From JBKBRC01 sp046292345 (lineage in GTDB: Bacteria; Bacteroidota; Rhodothermia; Rhodothermales; Rubricoccaceae), in NCBI GenBank assembly GCA_046292345.1, contig JBKBRC010000019.1, positions 1 to 49,354 on the forward strand: 49,354 nt of DNA, in the 5' to 3' direction. This document shows, one piece after another, positions 44,956 through 49,354 of the stretch; the stretch's first letter is position 1, and each line of letters starts with the position of its first letter. The position numbers were made by a program, and so were the translations under genes. The notes beneath the pieces are model-generated. The model was given only the letters and a program-made list of their open reading frames with translations. It made no database searches and had not been told where the DNA came from.

Positions 44956-46971
44956 TCAGGTGTCGATGGTGGCGTACTTGGCGTTGCGCTCGATGAACTT
45001 GCGCCGCGGCTCGACGGCGTCGCCCATGAGCGTCGAGAACGTGCGGTCGGCCGCAGCGGCGTCCTCGATCGTGACGACCTGGAGCATGCGGTGCTCGGGA
45101 TCCATCGTGGTGGACCAGAGCTGCTCCGGGTTCATCTCGCCCAGTCCTTTGTAGCGCTGCACGCTCACGCCGCGGGCGTTCTCGCCGCCGAGACGGGCCA
45201 CGGCCTCGGCCAGCTGGTCGTCGTTCCAGGCGTAGATCTCTTCGTTACCCTTCTTGGCGCGGTAGAGCGGCGGCTGCGCGATGTATATGTAGCCGGCCTC
45301 GAGCAGGGGCCGCAGGTAGCGGTAGATGAACGTGAGCAGCAGCGTACGGATGTGCGCCCCGTCCACGTCCGCGTCGGTCATCACGACGATTTTGTGGTAG
45401 CGCAGGCGGCTCGCGTCGAACTCCTCGGCGATGCCCGAGAGACCCACGCCGAGCGCCGTCACGATGTTCTTGATCTCCTCGTTGTCGAGGATCTTGTCCA
45501 GACGGGCCTTCTCGACGTTGAGGATCTTGCCGCGCAGGGGCAGGATAGCCTGGAAGTGGCGGTCGCGGGCCTGCTTGGCCGAGCCGCCGGCCGAGTCCCC
45601 TTCGACGAGGTAGAGCTCGGACTCGGCGGGGTCCTTGCTCGCGCAGTCGGCCAGCTTGCCGGGCAGGCCGCCGCCCGAGAAGGCCCCCTTGCGTTGCACG
45701 AGCTCGCGCGCGCGGCGGGCGGCGGTGCGGGCCTGCGCGCTCAGCACCACCTTCTGGATAATCGCTCTGGCCTCGCGCGGATGGTCGTCGAGCCACTCGG
45801 CCAGGCGGGCCGCGACGAGGCTCTCGACGGCGCCGGCCACGTCGCCGTTGCCGAGCTTGGTCTTGGTCTGCCCTTCGAACTGCGGCTCGGCAACCTTGAC
45901 CGAGAGCACGGCCGTGAGGCCTTCGCGGAAGTCATCGCCCGAGAGCTCCACCTTGGCGTTCTTGAGCAGGCCCTCGCGCTCGGCGTAGCCTTTGAGCACG
46001 CGCGTGAGCGCGCGCCGGAAGCCCGAGACGTGCGTGCCGCCCTCATGCGTGTTGATGTTGTTGACAAACGAGAGCACGTTCTCGGTGTAGCCCGTGTTGT
46101 AGCGCATGGCTACGGCCACGGGCACCTCGCCGTCCTCGTCCTCGAACGCGATCACGGACGGGTGGACGGCCTCGCGCGTCTCGTCGAGGTAGGCGACGAA
46201 CTCGGCGAGCCCGCCCTCGGCGTGGTACTCCTCGCGTGCGAGCGCGGCGTCCTCCTCGCGCCGGTCCTCGAGCGTGATCGTGATGCCGCGGTTGAGGAAG
46301 GCCAGCTCGCGCATGCGGTCGGCAAGCGTGTCGAAGCGGTAGACGGTCTCGAGAAAGATCGAGGCGTCGGGCTTGAAGCGGACCGTTGTGCCGGTCGGCT
46401 CGTCCTGGCGCATGTCGCGCACGCGGCGCAGCGGCTCGACCGTCTGTCCGCACGCGAACGCGATGTGGAACACGCCGCCGTCACGGCGCACCTCTACGTC
46501 GAGGCGCGTCGAGAGGGCATTGACGCAGCTGACGCCCACGCCGTGCAGGCCGCCCGAGACCTTGTAGGTGTCTTTGTCGAACTTGCCGCCGGCGTGCAGA
46601 ACAGTCATCACAACCTCCACGGCGGGCTTCCCTTCGGTTGGATGCATGTCGACGGGGATGCCGCGGCCGTTGTCGGCGACCGTGATCGCGTCGTCCTCGT
46701 GGATCGTGACGTCGATGCGGTCGCAGTAGCCCGCAAGCGCCTCGTCGATCGAGTTGTCTACGACCTCGTAGACGAGGTGGTGCAGGCCGCGCACGCCCAC
46801 GTCGCCGATGTACATCGCCGGGCGCTTGCGGACAGCCTCGAGGCCCTCGAGGACCTGGATGTTGGAGGCGCCGTAGGAGCCATTGGACCGGGCCGGCGCC
46901 TCGGCGCCGGCAGACGTGTCCCGGTTTACATCCGGGGTGAAAAGCGCGTTCGAGGGCGTGGAAGAGGTCAT
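44956..46971 (-). CDS. gyrB: DNA gyrase subunit B
   Basis: ATPase subunit of type II topoisomerase that introduces negative supercoils. Seen in 671 residues: GHKL ATPase motifs EVVDNSIDEALAGYCD, DNGRGIPVDMHP and GGKFDKDTYKVSGGLHGVG; transducer region; TOPRIM YLVEGDSAGGSAKQARDR and VMTDADVDGAHIRTLL; and the C-terminal GYKGLGEMNPEQLWSTTMDPE form (here RYKGLGEMN). The length is that of GyrB rather than ParE. ATG 46971 gives an N-terminal linker before YGASNIQVLEGLEAVRKRP. A GT2 gene follows. Confidence 0.96.
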   Translation of the reverse strand: MTSSTPSNALFTPDVNRDTSAGAEAPARSNGSYGASNIQVLEGLEAVRKRPAMYIGDVGVRGLHHLVYEVVDNSIDEALAGYCDRIDVTIHEDDAITVADNGRGIPVDMHPTEGKPAVEVVMTVLHAGGKFDKDTYKVSGGLHGVGVSCVNALSTRLDVEVRRDGGVFHIAFACGQTVEPLRRVRDMRQDEPTGTTVRFKPDASIFLETVYRFDTLADRMRELAFLNRGITITLEDRREEDAALAREEYHAEGGLAEFVAYLDETREAVHPSVIAFEDEDGEVPVAVAMRYNTGYTENVLSFVNNINTHEGGTHVSGFRRALTRVLKGYAEREGLLKNAKVELSGDDFREGLTAVLSVKVAEPQFEGQTKTKLGNGDVAGAVESLVAARLAEWLDDHPREARAIIQKVVLSAQARTAARRARELVQRKGAFSGGGLPGKLADCASKDPAESELYLVEGDSAGGSAKQARDRHFQAILPLRGKILNVEKARLDKILDNEEIKNIVTALGVGLSGIAEEFDASRLRYHKIVVMTDADVDGAHIRTLLLTFIYRYLRPLLEAGYIYIAQPPLYRAKKGNEEIYAWNDDQLAEAVARLGGENARGVSVQRYKGLGEMNPEQLWSTTMDPEHRMLQVVTIEDAAAADRTFSTLMGDAVEPRRKFIERNAKYATIDT

Positions 46972-47194
46972 CAGGCGAGGTAACGGTGGAGGCGCCAGGA
47001 GCCGTACAGGCGGATCCGGGAAGGTACGGCCGGGGGGTGACCCGAGGGCGTCAAATCCGTGTCAGAATGCCCTGAAACGACTTTTAGCACCCAGGCAAAC
47101 CCCCCATGAACCTCAACATTCACGGCAGTACTGACATCAGCACGCGGCGGGGCGGGGGGCGATCTCCCCCCGCCCGCCCGCCCGNNNNNNNNNN
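46972..47194. other. gyrB leader region and 10-N assembly gap
   Basis: Contains a possible gyrB promoter box and then GC-rich sequence ending in a run of CCCG units at the gap (N at 47185-47194). I see no gene in it. The small plus-strand frame ending at 47134 lacks coding features. Confidence 0.5.
47019..47026 (-). promoter_or_regulatory. Possible -7 box (TACCTTCC) of gyrB
   Basis: Minus-strand TACCTTCC, similar to the DUF819 box, 47 nt before the gyrB ATG. Confidence 0.3.
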
Positions 47195-47225
47195 GCGGGC
47201 CGAGCGCGATCAGCGCCCGGCCCGC
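47195..47225. terminator. Strong hairpin next to the 10-N gap
   Basis: GCGGGCCGAGCGC (47195-47207) pairs with GCGCCCGGCCCGC (47213-47225) with one mismatch around a 5-nt loop. It begins at the gap edge, so a U tract on the minus strand cannot be seen. Such a stem may explain why the assembly broke here. Confidence 0.4.
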
Positions 47226-47410
47226 CGTCCGATCTGAACTTTGTGCCCTCCGGAAGCTTCGAGGTGCTCTTCTGCGGGGCGGCGGTGGCCTGTGCGTTCG
47301 TCTGGCCAGGAGCTACGAGGCCGCCAGGATTGCCCTGTTGCTGATCGCAACCCCACGTAGACGAGCGCTGCCAGGAAGACCACCGCAGTACCCCAGATTG
47401 CTTTGCTCAC
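47195..47410 (-). pseudogene. Small lipoprotein gene with an apparent one-base frameshift, cut by the assembly gap
   Basis: From GTG 47410 (AGGTG is 9 nt upstream) the frame reads VSKAIWGTAVVFLAALVYVG, a good signal helix. As given it continues into an Arg/His/Trp-rich 66-residue product. Removing one base from the CCCC run at 47351-47354 instead gives ...LVYVGC (lipobox) followed by DQQQGNPGGL, PGQTNAQATAAPQ and KLPEGTKFRSDGG, open to the gap, with much better GC at codon third positions. I read this as a lipoprotein with a sequencing or genuine frameshift. The real stop is not in the available sequence. Confidence 0.4.
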
Positions 47411-47657
47411 AACAACACCTGAATGCGCAGACGACACCTGGATGGGTAGCCACGGGTGAGCGGTCATGCAGTGCCTTTCGTCTCCGGTAGACGGCAGGAC
47501 CATCTCAGGGGACCTGGCACCCTGCCGCAAGACCTCCTGCCCCGCGATGCCACCTTTTCGTAGCGATCGTGGTGTCCGTCTTTGTCCCTGCTTCTGAAAC
47601 CTCTGGTCTGAGCCGAGCGGTCACGCGCCCTCCCGTCCGGCACATCCTCGCGGCGCG
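47411..47657. other. Gene-poor stretch
   Basis: Two overlapping minus-strand frames run through here without family features and with poor third-position GC. I see no gene, RNA or clear repeat. GC is somewhat lower than in the flanks. Confidence 0.4.
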
Positions 47658-48161
47658 TTAGAAGTCGTCTTCGCCTAACTCCTGCAGCGCTGCGCCGACG
47701 CGGGCGGTCCACCCGACGAGCGCCTCGGCAAAGGCGGCAAACCCGGTCTCGGGCGCAGCGTGGTGCCCGAGCGCCTCGGCCCGCCCATGCAGCCGCCGCG
47801 TCTGCTCGACGAGCGCCTCGGGCACGTCTGGATAAAGGCTGAGCAGCTTCTGGTGGGCGCGGTGCAGTTCGCGTGCGAGCTCGGCGAGCGCGAGCTGGTC
47901 TTCGAACGCCTGTGCGAGCCGGGTCGCCTCGGCGCGCCCGACCGGCGGTGCGGCAGCGCGGAGGCGAAGGTGAAGCGCGAGACCGGCCACGCGGCCGACG
48001 CCCAGGGCGAGGTCGGTGCCCGCCGTCCAGGGCGGCTCCTGCGCCGCAGGATCGCGCCCCGCGCGGCGCTCGGCGATGCCCAGGGTGGCCGCGAGCGCGG
48101 TACGGACCGTCGCGACGAGCGCGAGGGCATGCAGGGCGCCGGCGGAAGGATACTCGGACAT
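47658..48161 (-). CDS. Helical hypothetical protein
   Basis: 167 residues, Ala/Leu/Glu-rich and predicted almost entirely helical (ALHALALVATVRTALAATLG, RLAQAFEDQLALAELARELHRAH, GFAAFAEALVGWTARVGAALQELG). No signal peptide, no metal motif, no recognised family; it could be a four-helix bundle. Good codon usage supports it as real. It precedes no partner; the CBS-domain gene upstream is on the same strand, 79 bp away. Confidence 0.6.
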   Translation of the reverse strand: MSEYPSAGALHALALVATVRTALAATLGIAERRAGRDPAAQEPPWTAGTDLALGVGRVAGLALHLRLRAAAPPVGRAEATRLAQAFEDQLALAELARELHRAHQKLLSLYPDVPEALVEQTRRLHGRAEALGHHAAPETGFAAFAEALVGWTARVGAALQELGEDDF

Positions 48162-48240
48162 TGGAAGGCAGCGGAGGACGTGGCCTCTGGCTGCGCCCTC
48201 CGCACGAAAGAGCCGCCGCCCGAGAGCTGCGGCCGGCAGG

Positions 48241-48894
48241 TTACACGTCCAGGTAGCGCATGAAGGCGGCCACGCGCGCCTCGAGGTCGTCCTCGGCCTC
48301 GTCGAAGACGGCTGTGACGTGGTAGTCGTGGTGGGCCATGAGATGGCGCACGCGCGCCGTGTCGGTCACGTTGAGCTTGAGCGTGACCGTGACGCGTCCC
48401 GCGCCGGGATCGTCCTCGGTCGAGACCGAGAGCACGCGCACGCCGTTCTGCTCGATCAGGTGCGCCAGCTGCGCGAGCGAGAAGTTGCGCCGGTCCACGT
48501 CCAGCACGACGATGGCGCCGGGCTCCTCAGTGGCGAGCATGTGGGCGAGCTTGCCGAAGACCTCGGCCCGTTCGACCGCGCCCACGTACGTACCATCCGC
48601 TGCCGCGACTGGGAGCACGCCCAGGCCGTGCTGCTGCATCAGGTGTGCCGCGTCAAAGACGTGCGTGTCCGGCGTGACCGAGAGCGGCGCGCCAGCCAGG
48701 AGCGCGCCGAGCGAGACGGCGGGATCCGGGTAGGCGCGCAGCGCTTCCTCGCTCACGTGCGCCTCGAGCCGCCCGTCCAACCCGACGACGGGCAGGTGTG
48801 TGACGCCCTCCTCGGCCATGCGCAGCAGTGCATGCGCGACCGTGTCGGTGGTAGCGAGGGCGGGTATGGAGCCGAGGAGGGACTGTACAATCAT
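48241..48894 (-). CDS. CBS-domain protein with C-terminal ACT-like domain (AcuB-like)
   Basis: 217 residues. Two CBS motifs fill the first 120 residues: TDTVAHALLRMAEEGVTHLPVVG and DTHVFDAAHLMQQHGLGVLPVAAADG, the second followed by YVGAVERAEVFGKLA. The rest (AIVVLDVDRRNFSLAQLAHLIEQNGVRVLSVS, then VTVTLKLNVTD) looks like ACT repeats. CBS pairs bind adenosine nucleotides; the output is unknown. ATG 48894 follows a TAGCTTGCC box by 29 nt. Confidence 0.85.
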   Translation of the reverse strand: MIVQSLLGSIPALATTDTVAHALLRMAEEGVTHLPVVGLDGRLEAHVSEEALRAYPDPAVSLGALLAGAPLSVTPDTHVFDAAHLMQQHGLGVLPVAAADGTYVGAVERAEVFGKLAHMLATEEPGAIVVLDVDRRNFSLAQLAHLIEQNGVRVLSVSTEDDPGAGRVTVTLKLNVTDTARVRHLMAHHDYHVTAVFDEAEDDLEARVAAFMRYLDV

Positions 48895-48923
48895 GGTCTT
48901 GGGAGAACCGGCCGCTGCCCGGA

Positions 48924-48932
48924 GGCAAGCTA
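48924..48932 (-). promoter_or_regulatory. Putative -7 promoter box (TAGCTTGCC) of the CBS-ACT gene
   Basis: Minus-strand TAGCTTGCC, identical to the pyrG, ruvB and Bax-inhibitor boxes, 29 nt before the ATG at 48894. Confidence 0.5.
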
Positions 48933-49088
48933 GCGCGGGTGCCCTACGTAGACGCGCAAGCGGCGTTCCAGATATCGCCGTCGACCCGCCCGAGGCGCCC
49001 GTTCGGGCACGGCGCCGGCCCGTTGGCCGGTTTCGATACCGTGCCTGCCTACCGGAACGGGCGCCCGGGGCGACCCGGACGGCGGGGC

Positions 49089-49352
49089 TCAGCGCGCGGC
49101 GGGCGGGGAGACGATGCGGAGCGCGGCGCCGTCGCCCTCGGGCGCGGTCAGAGAGGTCTCGCCCGGGGGCGTCTCGCCGAGCCAACGCAGGTGCCTGAAG
49201 CGGGCGAGCATGCGCGTCAGGTCGGGCGCGTTCTTGGCCGAGACGCGGTAGCGCAGGCGGAGCACGGGCACCGGGGCGCGGTCGTAGCCCTCTGCGAAGC
49301 CGGTGTCTTCGGCGCGCACCTCGGCGACGCGGTGGACGTGCGCGCGCGCGCG
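49089..49352 (-). CDS. C-terminal fragment of an unidentified protein (5' end beyond the right edge)
   Basis: The frame is open to the window edge, so the GTG at 49319 is not shown to be the start. About 88 residues are visible: VPVLRLRYRVSAKNAPDLTRMLARFRHLRWLG, then an acidic Gly/Pro tail ending SPPAAR. The 'LRLRYRVSAKNAPDL' strand-helix could be an ACT-like or ferredoxin-like end, but I do not recognise the family. A (CG)n run lies at the edge. Confidence 0.45.
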   Translation of the reverse strand, partial: RARAHVHRVAEVRAEDTGFAEGYDRAPVPVLRLRYRVSAKNAPDLTRMLARFRHLRWLGETPPGETSLTAPEGDGAALRIVSPPAAR

Positions 49353-49354
49353 CG

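Noticed and set aside
47464..47712. A minus-strand Arg-rich small protein overlapping the helical hypothetical
   Set aside because: No family, poor codon usage, and it overlaps the start of the frameshifted lipoprotein region and the next gene's end.
49340..49354. (CG)n run at the right edge as a special element
   Set aside because: It is a short simple repeat inside the open frame of the edge gene and is cut by the window.

Overview
The window is about 49 kb of high-GC (roughly 70 %) bacterial chromosome with tightly packed, mostly housekeeping genes. Several families are typical of Bacteroidota and relatives: a DUF3109 protein, a DUF819 permease, a PorV/UPF0164-like outer-membrane barrel, many lipoproteins, start codons mostly without Shine-Dalgarno sequences, and upstream boxes of the form TAnnTT(T)G that resemble the Bacteroidota sigma-A -7 element. 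With the very high GC, I infer a member of the Rhodothermota (Rubricoccaceae or Rhodothermaceae-like). This is an inference from gene content and was not tested by phylogeny.

Layout. 1-9.7 kb: the 3' end of an outer-membrane barrel protein, osmC, a Bax-inhibitor-1 protein, rnc, gcvP, a PlsC-type acyltransferase, an M23 peptidase lipoprotein and a PRC-barrel protein. A 100-N scaffold gap at 9711-9810 is flanked by an exact 121-bp duplication and is almost certainly an assembly artefact at an 18-bp tandem repeat. 10-17 kb: a small hypothetical protein, a DinB-like protein, rpoN with a DUF3109 gene upstream, ruvB, a CsbD protein, a lipoprotein, and a 7Fe ferredoxin overlapping an SDR gene by 4 bp. 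17-22 kb: a UbiB/ABC1 kinase, a TPP riboswitch in front of tenA, a TRIC-family membrane protein, a DoxX/DUF417-like protein and a COG3650-like lipoprotein. 22-28.6 kb: an amidase, then an alcohol-oxidation module (aldehyde dehydrogenase, DUF779, Zn-alcohol dehydrogenase) divergent from an AraC-type regulator, then a YnfA protein. 28.6-35 kb: an M14 carboxypeptidase, a DUF819 permease and pyrG with a Nudix hydrolase 7 bp behind it. 35-41 kb: an AT-richer Cys-rich lipoprotein, glpK, an SDR, a methyltransferase, a STAS/SpoIIAA-like small protein and a large lipoprotein. 41-49 kb: a GT4 glycosyltransferase, a PorV-like barrel, a GT2 glycosyltransferase, gyrB, a 10-N gap next to a probably frameshifted small lipoprotein, a hypothetical protein, a CBS-ACT protein and a 5'-truncated edge gene.

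I see no phage, IS element, CRISPR array, rRNA or tRNA, and no convincing new multigene system. The points most worth following are: (i) a recurring TAnnTTG-type promoter box, supported by its position just 5' of the TPP aptamer; (ii) its duplication inside a 30-bp repeat upstream of pyrG; (iii) short tandem repeats of 10-26 bp in many intergenic spaces, often at stop codons or inside leaders; (iv) the AT-rich Cys-rich lipoprotein; and (v) a lipoprotein frame that is restored by removing one base beside the second gap.
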